Counted from the first letter of the stretch, positions 24,611-32,987 are shown. The stretch is 64,000 nucleotides of DNA from Streptomyces sp. NRRL B-1347 (GCF_000720325.1 NZ_JOJM01000008.1:1-64000); one strand, 5' to 3'. Notes: a model not told the origin generated them from the letters alone. A program made the numbers and translations.

Positions 24611-25456
24611 CTAGCGGAAGGCGGGCGCGTGGCGCGCCGCCCACTCCGCGAAGGGGCGGGCCGGGCGGCCGAGCACCCGCTCCACGTCGCCGCTGACCTT
24701 CCGCTCGGCGGGCAGCGGTACGCCGAGGACGTCCAGGGTCCCGCCGATGGCCTCCTCCGGCATGAACCGCGCCATCTGAGCGTGGGCCTGCTCGCGGGAC
24801 AGCTCCACGAACGCCACCTCCTCGCCCAGGGCTCCGGCGATCGTCGCGGCCTGCTGCCGCGGGCTGACGGCCTCGGGCCCGGTCAGCTCGTACGTGCGCC
24901 CCGCGTGCCCGCCCTCGCGCAGCGCGGCCGCCGCCACCTCGGCGATGTCCGCCGGGTCGACGACCGGAAGCGCCACGTCGCCGAAGGGGGCGTGCACCGT
25001 CCGCTCGGCGCGGACCGCGTCGGCCCAGGCGAAGGCGTTCGAGGCGAAGCCGCTCGGGCGCAGGACCGTGAAGTCGCGGCCGGAGCCGCGCACGGCGGCC
25101 TCGAAGGCGCGCAGCCGTGCGTGCGAAGGGGCTTCGGGGCGGGTGGAGTTGAGCTGCGACGACACCAGGACGATCCGCTCGACCCCGCCCCGCGCGGCCG
25201 CGTCGACTAGGGCCCGCGGACTCTCGCCGTGGCTGTTCAACTCCCCGCCGAGCAGCAGGAAGAGCGCGTCCGCGCCGTCCAGGACCGGTCGCATGCCCGC
25301 CGCGTCCCCGACGTCGGCCCGTGCGTGCCGGACCCCGGCGGGAAGGTCCGCGGGCCGCTCGCGCCGCGACACCGCGACGACGTCCTCGCCCGCGGCGGCC
25401 AGCAGGGGGACCAGCGTCCGGCCGATGTTGCCCGTCGCACCCGTCACCACGATCAT
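24611..25456 (-). CDS. NAD(P)-binding NmrA/QOR2-like atypical SDR
   Basis: A 281-residue protein beginning MIVVTGATGNIGRTLVPLLA, the TGATGxxG nucleotide motif of atypical SDRs. RRERP after beta-2 suggests NADP preference. VSSQLNSTRPEAPSH and the following region lack YxxxK, as in NmrA-like and QOR2-like proteins. Members include quinone reductases and redox-sensing regulators. AGGAG sits 7 nt before the ATG. It is divergent from a TetR gene with a duplicated candidate operator between them, so it is probably the TetR target; this arrangement is common for QorR-like and TetR-controlled oxidoreductases. Confidence 0.83.
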   Translation of the reverse strand: MIVVTGATGNIGRTLVPLLAAAGEDVVAVSRRERPADLPAGVRHARADVGDAAGMRPVLDGADALFLLLGGELNSHGESPRALVDAAARGGVERIVLVSSQLNSTRPEAPSHARLRAFEAAVRGSGRDFTVLRPSGFASNAFAWADAVRAERTVHAPFGDVALPVVDPADIAEVAAAALREGGHAGRTYELTGPEAVSPRQQAATIAGALGEEVAFVELSREQAHAQMARFMPEEAIGGTLDVLGVPLPAERKVSGDVERVLGRPARPFAEWAARHAPAFR

Positions 25457-25474
25457 CGAAGTCTCCTGGGAGTT

Positions 25475-25558
25475 AGTTAGTTGGCTGACTCACTTCCTTG
25501 GCAGGACCGTAGCACGGCCGTTCGCCGCCTGCCTATAGTTAGTTGGGTGACCGACTCA
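25475..25558. promoter_or_regulatory. Duplicated operator between NmrA-like and TetR genes
   Basis: Two copies of an AGTTAGTTGG-TGAC-ACTCA sequence in the same orientation: AGTTAGTTGGCTGACTCA at 25475-25492, and a version with 4 extra bases, AGTTAGTTGGGTGACCGACT, from 25537. The first lies close upstream of the NmrA-like start; the second overlaps the GTG of the TetR gene. This fits an autoregulated divergent promoter. Confidence 0.55.
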
Positions 25559-26149
25559 GTGAAGCCCGGGCCGAAGGTACGCGGGGCCGACAAGCGGCGG
25601 CGGCTCTCGGCCGCGGCGGCCCAGGTGCTGCACGAGCAGGGCGTCGAACGCACCACGCTGGCCGACATCGCGCGCGCGGCGGACGTGCCCGTCGGGAACG
25701 TCTACTACTACTTCAAGACCAAGGACGAGCTGATCCGCGCCGCCCTGTCCGAGCACAGCGCGCGCCTGGACGAGATCACGGCGGAGCTCGACGAGCTGCC
25801 CGACCCGCGCGAGCGCCTCAAGGCGCTCGTCGCGGCGTGGGTCGACCGGCGCGAGGTCGCCGCGCGGCTCGGCTGCCCCACCGGCACGCTGGCCGTCGAG
25901 CTCGACAAGCGTGCCGACGGGGTTCTCGACGTGGCGGCCGCCACGGTGATCCGCCGCCTGCTCGACTGGTCCGCGGACCAGTTCCGCGCCCTGGCCCTCC
26001 CGGACCCGGACGCTCTGGCCGTCACCTTCGTCTCCGCGTACCAGGGCATGTCGCTCCTGGCCAACGCCCTGCGGGAGCCGGAGGTCATGACCCAGGAAGG
26101 CGCACGCCTCACCGAGTGGCTGGACTCACTGGGGGGCGTAGCCGGGTGA
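25547..26149 (+). CDS. TetR/AcrR family transcriptional regulator
   Basis: A 200-residue regulator. The N-terminal helix-turn-helix spans LSAAAAQVLHEQGVERTTLADIARAADV to VYYYFKTKDELIRAAL, with the typical YYYFKTKDEL recognition-helix end. The C-terminal part is the ligand/dimerisation region with one Cys in RLGCPTGTL, the pattern of TetR_C-type repressors near oxidoreductases. GTG 25547 is preferred because the upstream ATG at 25481 would put coding sequence through the candidate operator. The second operator copy overlaps this start, so autorepression is likely. The target is probably the divergent NmrA-like gene. Confidence 0.85.
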   Translation: MTDSVKPGPKVRGADKRRRLSAAAAQVLHEQGVERTTLADIARAADVPVGNVYYYFKTKDELIRAALSEHSARLDEITAELDELPDPRERLKALVAAWVDRREVAARLGCPTGTLAVELDKRADGVLDVAAATVIRRLLDWSADQFRALALPDPDALAVTFVSAYQGMSLLANALREPEVMTQEGARLTEWLDSLGGVAG

Positions 26150-26197
26150 GCCGGCGGGCGGCCGTCGCATCGGACGGCCGCCCGCCTCCGCCCGTGC

Positions 26198-27640
26198 TCA
26201 GTGGCCCAGCCACACGCCGAAGTAGCCGCGCTCGGCGTCCGGGGCGCCCACGGCGCTCGGACCGAAGGACGTGCTGCCGGTGGCCGTCAGGCCGGACTTG
26301 GTGCCCTTGAGGACCCAGACGGCGCCCACGTCCTGGACCGTGGTGTCCTCCTCGGGCGCGGTGACGGTCAGGTCGGCCTTCTTGTCGCCGTCGACGTCGG
26401 ACAGCATGACCTGGGAGCCGAAGCGGTCGCCCGTCTCGGAGACGCCGGGGACGCCCGCCGTGGACTGGGTGAAGGCCTGCGCGCCCGTGCCGCTGAGGCC
26501 GCTCTTGGCGCCCTTCAGGAGGATGACCCGGCCCGCGTCGTAGGCCTTCTTGTCGCCGGCCTTGATGTCCTTGTCGGGTACGCCGACGGCGATGTCGGCC
26601 AAGCCGTCGCCGTTGACGTCGCCCGCGCTGAGGCTGGTGCCGAAGTGGTCCCCGCGGTGGTACTCGCCCCCGTCGTCCATGGGCCCGCCCGACTCGCTCT
26701 TGCCGGGGACGCCCGCGCTGTTCTGGGTGATCTTCACGCTGCGGGTGGCGGCGGGTCCGTTCTTGCTGCCGTAGTCGACGCGGACGGTGCCCGGGTCGTC
26801 GTACTGCACCTCGCCGTCGCCCCTGAGCTCGCGGGTCACGAAGTCGCCGTACCCGTCGCCGTTGACGTCGGCGACGACGCCCTCGTCGGAGGGTTCGAGC
26901 CGCTTCGTGTGGCGGTCGCCGATGCCGTTCTTCGTGCCCTTCCAGAAGTGGCTCTGCTGCGGCCCGTCCTCGTCGCCGTGGCTGGTGACGAGGTCGTCGA
27001 CGCCGTCCCCGTTCATGTCCCCGGCCACGAGACCGATGCCGGGAGCCCCCGTCACGGTCAGCTGCTTCTTCTTGGCCGCCTTGCCGCCGCGCGTGAACGG
27101 ACCGTACGAGACGAGCAGGGTGCCCTTGTCGTCGCCGCCCCCCGTGAACACCTCGGTCACGAGGTCGCGGTGCCCGTCGCCGTTGAGGTCCCCGGCGGCG
27201 ATGTTGCCGTAGCCGCCGTTGGGGACCTTGCCGGACGCCCCCGTAAGGCCCGCGGCGGAACCCCACAGGACGACGGCGCTCTTCGCGGGAGAGTCACGGC
27301 TGATGACCAGATCGGTGTAGCGGTCGCCGTCGAAGTCCCCGATGACCAGCTTCCGGATGTCGAGGCCGCCGTCGGTGGCGACGTCGCCGGGCAGGCCCGG
27401 GGTGTCGCGGTCGATGATCCGCGGGTGCGCGCGGTCCGGCCCGTTCTTGGACCCGTACGTGACGGCGACGTAGTCGGCGCCCATCGCGCCGATCGCGAGG
27501 TCGGCGTAGCCGTCGCCGTTGAAGTCGGCCACCGGGGCCTTGGGGGGCCGGGGCGCGGCGGACGCGGTGCCCGTCGCGGTGAGCATGAGCGGTGCGGCGA
27601 CCGCGGCCGCCGCGACGGCTGCGATGAGGGAGCGGCGCAC
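26198..27640 (-). CDS. Exported FG-GAP/VCBS repeat protein (integrin alpha-like beta propeller), copy 1
   Basis: A 480-residue exported protein. The signal peptide VRRSLIAAVAAAAVAAPLMLTATG ends near ASAAP. The mature protein has about seven FG-GAP repeats with calcium-binding DxNxDGxxD loops: DFNGDGYADLAIG, DFDGDRYTDLVIS, DLNGDGHRDLVTE, DMNGDGVDDLVTS, DVNGDGYGDFVTR, DVNGDGLADIAVG and DVDGDKKADLTVT. This predicts a seven-bladed propeller, extracellular and Ca-dependent. The GTG start at 27640 has AGGAGA 4 nt upstream and matches the paralogue start. The paralogue lies immediately upstream at 27693 and shares organisation and many identical segments, so this is a tandem duplication. Ligand unknown. 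Confidence 0.88.
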   Translation of the reverse strand: MRRSLIAAVAAAAVAAPLMLTATGTASAAPRPPKAPVADFNGDGYADLAIGAMGADYVAVTYGSKNGPDRAHPRIIDRDTPGLPGDVATDGGLDIRKLVIGDFDGDRYTDLVISRDSPAKSAVVLWGSAAGLTGASGKVPNGGYGNIAAGDLNGDGHRDLVTEVFTGGGDDKGTLLVSYGPFTRGGKAAKKKQLTVTGAPGIGLVAGDMNGDGVDDLVTSHGDEDGPQQSHFWKGTKNGIGDRHTKRLEPSDEGVVADVNGDGYGDFVTRELRGDGEVQYDDPGTVRVDYGSKNGPAATRSVKITQNSAGVPGKSESGGPMDDGGEYHRGDHFGTSLSAGDVNGDGLADIAVGVPDKDIKAGDKKAYDAGRVILLKGAKSGLSGTGAQAFTQSTAGVPGVSETGDRFGSQVMLSDVDGDKKADLTVTAPEEDTTVQDVGAVWVLKGTKSGLTATGSTSFGPSAVGAPDAERGYFGVWLGH

Positions 27641-27692
27641 TGTTTCTCCTGTGGTGTACGTGCGAGTTGGCATGTCAGTGGTGGTACGGGCG

Positions 27693-29138
27693 CTAGCGCG
27701 CGAGGTGCTCGCCCAGGCGGGCGTTCTTCTCCGGGGCGCCGAGCGCGGCCGGGCCGAAGGAGGTGATCCCGGCGGTCGTCAGGCCGGTGGCGGCGCCCTT
27801 GAAAACCCAGGCCGCGCCGGAGTCCCGGTACGTGCCGTCCTCCCAGGGCGCGGTGACGGTCAGGTCGGCCTTCTTGTCGCCGTCGACGTCGGAGAGCAGG
27901 ACGCGGGCGCCGAACTTGTCGCCCTTCTCGGAGGCGCCGGGCACGTCGGGCGTGGTCTGCGTGAACGCCTGCGCGCCGGTGCCGCTGAGGCCGCTCTTGG
28001 AGCCCTTGAGGAGAACGATGCTGCCGGTGTCCAGAACGTTCTTTCCAGCGGCTTTGACGTCTTCGCCGGGGAGGCCGACGGCGATGTCGGCGTAGCCGTC
28101 GCCGTTGACGTCACCGGCGCTGACCGAGGCGCCGAACTGGTCGCCGCTGTAGTACTCGTCGCCGATGTACCCGCCGGTCTCGCCGACGCCGGGGACGCCC
28201 GGGCTGTCCTGGGTGATCTTCACGCTGCGGGTGGCGGCGGGCCCGTTCTTGCTGCCGTAGTCGACGCGGACGGTGCCCGCATCGGAGTCGAGGTCTTCGT
28301 TGCTGGAGCCGTTGTCGCGGGTGACGAAGTCGTTGTAGCCGTCGCCGTCCACGTCCGCGACGGCCCCGCCCACGGAGGCCTTGAGGTTCTTGTACGTGTG
28401 GCCGAGGCCGGACTTGGAGCCCTTCCAGAACCGGCTGCCGTACGCCCGGTCCTCGAAGCCGTGGCTGGTGACGAGGTCGTCGACGCCGTCGCCGTCCAGG
28501 TCGCCCGCCACGAAGTCGCCGAGCTCGCGGAACGAGCCGAAGCCGATCGCGTCCTTCGAGGCCGCCGCGCCGCCGCGCGTGAACGGCCCGTACGAGACGG
28601 TCATGCCGGTGTCGTCGCTCTCGGGTGCGGTCTTGTACTCCTGCGTCACCAGGTCGCGGTGGCCGTCACCGTTGAAGTCACCGGCGGCCAGCGACCCGCC
28701 CGCGCCCGGCAGCTCGGTCACGACGTCCGCGATCCCGGCGGCGGAGCCCCAAAGAACCACCGTGCTGCCCGCGTTGGCGCCGACGACCAGATCCGTGTAC
28801 CCGTCCCCGTCCAGGTCGGCGGCGGTCAGCTCGTCGCCGAAGGCCCCGTACTCGCTGACGTCCCCGGGCACGCCCGCGCTCGACCGGTCGACGACCTTCG
28901 GGTGCGCGCGGTCCGGACCGCTCTTCGACCCGTACACGACGGCCACGTACCCGGCCTCCTGCTTCCCGCCGACCGTCGCGGTCGCCGCCCCGAGCACGAG
29001 GTCGGCGTAGCCGTCCTTGTTGAAGTCGACGACGGGAGCCGTGGCCGCCTTGGGCGCGGCGGACGCGGTGCCGGCACCGACCACCAGCGGCGCGGCGACG
29101 GCGGCAGCCGCGATGGCGACGACGAGGGAGCGACGCAC
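27693..29138 (-). CDS. Exported FG-GAP/VCBS repeat protein, copy 2
   Basis: A 481-residue paralogue of the downstream gene, starting VRRSLVVAIAAAAVAAPLVVGAG with cleavage near ASAAP. It carries the same series of DxDxDGxxD propeller loops (DFNKDGYADLVLG, DLDGDGYTDLVVG, DFNGDGHRDLVTQ, DLDGDGVDDLVTS, DVDGDGYNDFVTR, DVNGDGYADIAVG, DVDGDKKADLTVT). The last two blades, around GTGAQAFTQ and GVPGxSExGD, are nearly identical between copies. GGAGG stands before the GTG. Only 52 bp separate the copies, so they are probably one transcript. Surface adhesion or carbohydrate binding is possible; no catalytic domain is seen. Confidence 0.88.
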   Translation of the reverse strand: MRRSLVVAIAAAAVAAPLVVGAGTASAAPKAATAPVVDFNKDGYADLVLGAATATVGGKQEAGYVAVVYGSKSGPDRAHPKVVDRSSAGVPGDVSEYGAFGDELTAADLDGDGYTDLVVGANAGSTVVLWGSAAGIADVVTELPGAGGSLAAGDFNGDGHRDLVTQEYKTAPESDDTGMTVSYGPFTRGGAAASKDAIGFGSFRELGDFVAGDLDGDGVDDLVTSHGFEDRAYGSRFWKGSKSGLGHTYKNLKASVGGAVADVDGDGYNDFVTRDNGSSNEDLDSDAGTVRVDYGSKNGPAATRSVKITQDSPGVPGVGETGGYIGDEYYSGDQFGASVSAGDVNGDGYADIAVGLPGEDVKAAGKNVLDTGSIVLLKGSKSGLSGTGAQAFTQTTPDVPGASEKGDKFGARVLLSDVDGDKKADLTVTAPWEDGTYRDSGAAWVFKGAATGLTTAGITSFGPAALGAPEKNARLGEHLAR

Positions 29139-29280
29139 TGTTCCTCCTGTGACTGAGTGGCCCTTTTGATCAGGGACCGACAGAGAGGAGACAGCCGAGG
29201 TGACGGGAGGGTTGCACGCCCCTGAACAGGGAGAAGCGGAACCCCTGGCTCAGCCCGGCACGGCTGCGGGGCGTGGTGCG

Positions 29281-29748
29281 TCACCGGAGTGGACAGGGCA
29301 GGTGCGGCTTGGCGTGGTTGGGGGTACAGCACACCAGGGCCAGCGACAGGAACGTGGGGCGCTCCAGGTAGAAGCCGAGGGAGACGTCGTGACCCCGGGC
29401 GAGGCGCTCGGCGGCGGAGCGCGACAGCGCCTCCAGGCGGCGGGGGTCGCGGTCCGCCGAGGTGGCGAACCGCGGCGCATGTGCGGCTAGTTGCCCGCTG
29501 AGCCAGCCCGCGGCGCCCTGGGACTGCTGCCACGTTCCCCGGATCAGGTCCGCCGGTTTGATGAGCCAGTACGCCGTCTCCAGCGGAGGCAGGTCCACAC
29601 GGGGGAATTCGGCGACGACCTCGCGGTGCCGATGGATCAGCTCGGGCCGGTTCCCGGCCGGGGGAGGGTCGGGGTGTGCGGGCCGCCGCAGGGCCTCGTC
29701 GTCGAGGCGCGCTTTCGGGCCCGCCCACAGGTATCCGTGGTGGTGCAC
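29281..29748 (-). CDS. Hypothetical protein downstream of a DUF397 gene
   Basis: A 155-residue protein of unknown function, rich in His, Pro and Arg, with no signal peptide and no clear membrane segment. Segments such as EFPRVDLPPLETAYWLIKPADLIRGTWQQSQGAAGW suggest a folded alpha-helical middle; the C-terminus contains CCTPNH. It follows the DUF397 gene by 12 bp in the same direction and starts with GTG, with only a weak ribosome site. It is probably co-transcribed with the XRE/DUF397 module. I do not recognise a family. Confidence 0.55.
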   Translation of the reverse strand: MHHHGYLWAGPKARLDDEALRRPAHPDPPPAGNRPELIHRHREVVAEFPRVDLPPLETAYWLIKPADLIRGTWQQSQGAAGWLSGQLAAHAPRFATSADRDPRRLEALSRSAAERLARGHDVSLGFYLERPTFLSLALVCCTPNHAKPHLPCPLR

Positions 29749-29760
29749 CGGGCAGGGTGC

Positions 29761-29985
29761 TCAGGCCTGAAGGCCGAACCGGGCCGGGTCGATCCCGGCG
29801 GCATCCAGCTCGACCGTGCTGTAGCGCAGCGGCTCCAGGTCGGGCCGCTTGCTGTCCCCCACCGCCCAGGCACCGGGCCCGATCTTCGCGAGGGTCAGGC
29901 AGCCTTCGGTGCAGGGGCCGCCGCAGGCCTGCGTGAATTCGGCGGTGGTGATGTCGAGTGCGTACAGGTCGAATCCGTTCCGCAT
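29761..29985 (-). CDS. Small DUF397-like protein
   Basis: A 74-residue protein with the C-terminal half of DUF397: GAWAVGDSKRPDLEPLRYST, then VELDAAGI. The N-terminal half has CGGPCTEGCLTLAKIG, with three Cys, instead of the usual WxKSSxS pattern. DUF397 proteins are small partners of WhiJ-like XRE regulators in Streptomyces and appear to modulate them. The start at 29985 has AGAAGGGG upstream; an earlier in-frame start at 30054 does not. The XRE gene ends 94 bp upstream in the same orientation. Confidence 0.7.
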   Translation of the reverse strand: MRNGFDLYALDITTAEFTQACGGPCTEGCLTLAKIGPGAWAVGDSKRPDLEPLRYSTVELDAAGIDPARFGLQA

Positions 29986-30079
29986 GATGGTGCCCCTTCT
30001 GGCTGGCTCTACGGGATGCACTGACCGTAGGAAGCCCGGCGGGCACCGATCCACGTTCTTGCACGAGATTGCACGCGAA

Positions 30080-30928
30080 CTACCCGAGAGAGTCGATCGC
30101 TTCCGTGATGAGTGTGCGGGCGGCAGAGCCGTGCACGGCGACTTCCGCGAGCTGGTCGAACGCCTTGGCGTAGACGGCGATCTCGCTGGGGGCTGACACG
30201 TTCACCGCGGCTGTCAGGAGTTCTACGCTGGCTCGTCGGTCGTCGAAGAGGTAGAACGCCTCAAGCGGCCATACCCGGCGCCGGGCGGTGAACGGGATGA
30301 TGCCCAGGCTGACGTTCGGCAGCGCCATGACGGCCAGCAGGTAACCGAGTTGGCCTGCCATCGTACGGGTGTCGCCGATGCGGTAGCGCAGCACTGTCTC
30401 TTCCATGAGCAGCGCGAACCTGTGGCGGCCCTCGTGGAGGACGTTCGAACGCTCGACGCGTGACGCGGCGGTTTCGGCGGAGTCGTCCGGGGTGTCCTGG
30501 AACGCGGCGATCGTGGACAGCAAGGCTTGGGCGTACGCCTCGGTCTGGACCATGCCGGGGACGACGTTCGAGCAGTACACGCGGAACGTCCGGGTCTGCT
30601 TGTAGAGCGGTACGACCTCGTCCTGTGCCCGGCGCATTCCGTGCCGGTGGAGCTTCTTCCAGTGCACGTACATCTGGTCGGCCTGGTGGTTCGCCGCCAC
30701 AAGGTCCGCCGCTTGGTCCCGTGCGCCGCAGGCCGTGCACCAGGCCCGGATGTCCGCGTCGGACGGCGGGGTCCTGGCATGCTCGATCCGCGACGACTTG
30801 GCAGGGCTCCAGCCGCACCGGACCGCCAGCTCGCGTCCGGTCAGCTCCGCCTCGACACGAAGATCCCGGAGCCGCGCGGCGATGACCTCACGTGCGGCCT
30901 GAGCGCTGGACGAGGGAGAGGCGGACAT
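30080..30928 (-). CDS. XRE family regulator with DUF5753 (Scr1/WhiJ-like), module 1
   Basis: A 282-residue protein. An N-terminal helix-turn-helix spans about residues 14-70 (AARLRDLRVEAELTGRELAVRCGWSPAKSSRIEHARTPP). A DUF5753 domain runs over about 100-280, with VVPGMVQTEAYAQALL and the PNVSLGIIPF and FYLFDD stretches. This is the large Streptomyces family that includes WhiJ and Scr1-associated regulators, which act with small DUF397 proteins in development. Upstream in the same operon are a DUF6879 gene (48 bp gap) and a small unknown gene; downstream is a DUF397-like gene, so this is a complete module. Confidence 0.87.
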   Translation of the reverse strand: MSASPSSSAQAAREVIAARLRDLRVEAELTGRELAVRCGWSPAKSSRIEHARTPPSDADIRAWCTACGARDQAADLVAANHQADQMYVHWKKLHRHGMRRAQDEVVPLYKQTRTFRVYCSNVVPGMVQTEAYAQALLSTIAAFQDTPDDSAETAASRVERSNVLHEGRHRFALLMEETVLRYRIGDTRTMAGQLGYLLAVMALPNVSLGIIPFTARRRVWPLEAFYLFDDRRASVELLTAAVNVSAPSEIAVYAKAFDQLAEVAVHGSAARTLITEAIDSLG

Positions 30929-30976
30929 GAGTGGGTTCTTGGTACTCCGTGCTCTCTGATGTGTGCTCTGCGGGAC

Positions 30977-31510
30977 TCAGACCGTGTACTTCTCGTGCGG
31001 AGTGCCACGCTCCCACACGGCATCGAAGGCGGTCGAGGCCAGCTGGGCGACCGATGGTTCCGTGCGTACTTCCCAGCCCGGCTCCGACCAGGAGCCGGTC
31101 CCTGAGAAGTGGTTGAAGAGTACGGTCCTGCCGTCGAAAACCCAGCAGTCGTTGCCCGGCAGAGCGATGTCCGAAGCCTGGCGCCGGGGCAGCCAGCGGA
31201 CTTGTTCGCCCGCGTGGATGTTGACGACGGTGCCCGCGTGCTCGTACCGGATGTAGTCGGTCACCGGCTCGGAGACCACGCGGGCGCGGCGCACCACCAC
31301 GCCCCGGGCTACCGTGCGCCTGATCAGCTCGACCCAGGGGGTCCAATAGGCCGAGCCGGGGTCCACATCCCGGTGCCCGGTGCGCTTCCACTCCTCGAAG
31401 TCGTCCGCCTCGTCGCCCACGGCGTAGGCGTCGCGCATCTCCAGATGCACGGCCGACTGCTCGGCCGCGGCCAGCAGCTCGTCAAAGCCCGGCTCGCTCT
31501 GCGACATCAC
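30977..31510 (-). CDS. DUF6879-like protein
   Basis: A 177-residue cytosolic protein matching the pattern I know from DUF6879: FDELLAAAEQSAVHLEMRDAY at the start, DDFEEWKRTGHRD near residue 37, a central RRARVVSEPVTDYIRYEH, and VNIHAGEQVRWLPRR followed by the phenylalanine-rich VLFNHFSGTG. Proteins of this type are encoded beside WhiJ-like XRE regulators and DUF397 proteins in Streptomyces. The function is not established. Its start overlaps the end of the upstream small gene by 29 bp, so translation is coupled. Confidence 0.8.
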   Translation of the reverse strand: MMSQSEPGFDELLAAAEQSAVHLEMRDAYAVGDEADDFEEWKRTGHRDVDPGSAYWTPWVELIRRTVARGVVVRRARVVSEPVTDYIRYEHAGTVVNIHAGEQVRWLPRRQASDIALPGNDCWVFDGRTVLFNHFSGTGSWSEPGWEVRTEPSVAQLASTAFDAVWERGTPHEKYTV

Positions 31511-31739
31511 ACGCCTCCCTCAGCATCGCCACCATGCGGAACGGGACCCGGACCACGGCCTCGTGCGAGGGAATGCCGGGAGCGTGCCCGGGTACTTCGA
31601 ACGCCGCGCACTGCTGCTCAAGCTCCGTGTCCGGCCTCAAGCCCTGGAATACGAACTCGCGCCTGACCTCATCCACCCAGATGGTCGGGGAGCCCTGTTG
31701 TCCGGTGTCCGGATCGATCCCGATGAACCGCAGCGCCAT
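31482..31739 (-). CDS. Small hypothetical protein, first gene of XRE/DUF6879 operon
   Basis: An 85-residue protein starting MALRFIGIDPDTGQQGSPTIWVD and continuing VRREFVFQGLRPDTE. It is a small beta-rich domain of the kind that commonly precedes DUF6879 genes. An alternative start at 31838 would add 33 residues of low support. It overlaps the DUF6879 gene by 29 bp. No catalytic motif is visible. The association points to a four-gene regulatory module (this gene, DUF6879, XRE, DUF397). Confidence 0.7.
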   Translation of the reverse strand: MALRFIGIDPDTGQQGSPTIWVDEVRREFVFQGLRPDTELEQQCAAFEVPGHAPGIPSHEAVVRVPFRMVAMLREACDVAERAGL

Positions 31740-31875
31740 CACTGCCTCCGGCGTCGAGTGGCTTGCGCCAGCTTGCACGAGCGTGGCGCTACGGGGGCCC
31801 GTCGTCAAGGGCCGGGGCAAACAGGCAGACCTTTCCAAGTATGTGGTGACGGGGTCCGTGCCCGGCGGGGCCCGG

Positions 31876-32469
31876 TCAGCGCTCCCCGCCCGCCCTGGGC
31901 TTGGCCTTGCGCGGCCAGGGGAGGCGGCGGGGTGGGCGGGCCGTTATGTCGCCGCCCGTCGAGGTGCCGGTCAGGAAGATGCGCAGGTGTGTCGGGGTCT
32001 CCGGGCCCGGGACCGGGGGGAGTTTGATCTCGCCTCGGCTCTTGGTGATCCCGTCCGCGTCGACCACCACCCCCGGCGGCGTGATCAGCGTCAGATTCCC
32101 GCCGATCCGCAGGTCCACCGCGATGTCCAGCGTGCCGTGGCCGAGCACGGCCTCCGTGAAGTCCAGCTTCAGATTCGAGAACATCAGCCGCACCTCCATC
32201 CGGCGCGGCACCCGCCACCGCCCGGTGCGCCTGCCCTCCCCGAAGCGCTGGTCGATCCGCAGGACCTCGCGCGGCTGCGGCGGCATGCCCTCCCACGGCA
32301 GGTCCGCCGTCAGCTCCCTGAGGTCGCCGACCGTCCGCGCCGCGAGCGCCGCCTCCACCCGCTCCTCCAACTCGGCCCCCGTCAGCCGCCCGTCCCCCGC
32401 CGCGGCCCGCAGGATCTCCACCGCCTGGTCCCGCTCCCGGTGCGACACCCGCATAGCTGCATCAACCAT
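31876..32469 (-). CDS. DUF1707 domain protein with C-terminal beta-helical domain
   Basis: A 197-residue protein. Residues 1-60 form a DUF1707 domain (MRVSHRERDQAVEILRAAAGDGRLTGAELEERVEAALAA split over two helices, then LRELTADLP). A beta-rich C-terminal part resembles the cell-wall-active antibiotic response type fold, with LTLITPPGVVVDADG. No membrane segment is evident. Start at ATG 32469 or five codons later. The region upstream carries a perfect 7-bp dyad at 32531-32550 and is shared with the divergent lectin-like gene. DUF1707 proteins often respond to envelope stress, but function here is unproven. Confidence 0.8.
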   Translation of the reverse strand: MVDAAMRVSHRERDQAVEILRAAAGDGRLTGAELEERVEAALAARTVGDLRELTADLPWEGMPPQPREVLRIDQRFGEGRRTGRWRVPRRMEVRLMFSNLKLDFTEAVLGHGTLDIAVDLRIGGNLTLITPPGVVVDADGITKSRGEIKLPPVPGPETPTHLRIFLTGTSTGGDITARPPRRLPWPRKAKPRAGGER

Positions 32470-32530
32470 GCGTCCAGTGTGCGCGGCGGCCCGACGCCCC
32501 GGCAACGGTTCCCAGCCGAGATCAGGGAAG

Positions 32531-32550
32531 ACCCTGACGGATCTCAGGGT
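32531..32550. promoter_or_regulatory. Dyad ACCCTGA-N6-TCAGGGT between divergent genes
   Basis: Perfect 7-bp arms with a 6-nt centre; a further TCAGGG copy lies just before it at 32522-32527, making alternating inverted repeats. It sits 62 nt upstream of the DUF1707 start and 138 nt upstream of the lectin-like gene. A candidate operator with no assigned regulator. Confidence 0.5.
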
Positions 32551-32687
32551 GCCCCCATAACTCCCGGACGAATGTCCCGAAAGCGCCCTATCTTCCCTGC
32601 CGTCCCGCTGCTTGAATCCCTCCTCGCACAGAGCTGCACCGGAAGTGCCGACCGGCACTCCCTCGCGTGTGAGAGAGGGCTACCACC

Positions 32688-32987
32688 ATGAGCATGATCC
32701 AGAGTGGCAAGCTGACCATGGACTCGTCCCACTCCACCGAAACCCAGGGCGGGAAGACCGACACCTTTGATCAGGTCACCTTCCCCACCCCGTTCCCCAC
32801 CGGTTCGGACGTCGTCGTCCAGGTCACCGTGCAGACCTTCAACGGACCCGAAACCCCCGGCGTCCGCCTGCACGACGTGACCCGCACCGGCTTCAAGATC
32901 CGCTTCAACGAGATCCTCGGCGGCGGCGTGAGCGCCGACGGCAAGCACGTCACGGAGACCGTGGGCTGGACCGCCTACACGGTCTGA
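32688..32987 (+). CDS. Small H-type lectin domain-like protein
   Basis: A 99-residue protein with the H-type lectin pattern: VTFPTPFPTGSDVVVQVTVQTF near residue 30, then TGFKIRFNE, and a terminal ETVGWTAYTV. This is a six-stranded beta-sandwich that in other organisms trimerises and binds GalNAc-type sugars or serves as a phage tail or agglutinin module. There is no signal peptide, so the protein would stay cytosolic unless exported otherwise. The 3' end overlaps the convergent DUF397 gene by 13 bp. The family call rests on the motif pattern only. Confidence 0.65.
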   Translation: MSMIQSGKLTMDSSHSTETQGGKTDTFDQVTFPTPFPTGSDVVVQVTVQTFNGPETPGVRLHDVTRTGFKIRFNEILGGGVSADGKHVTETVGWTAYTV

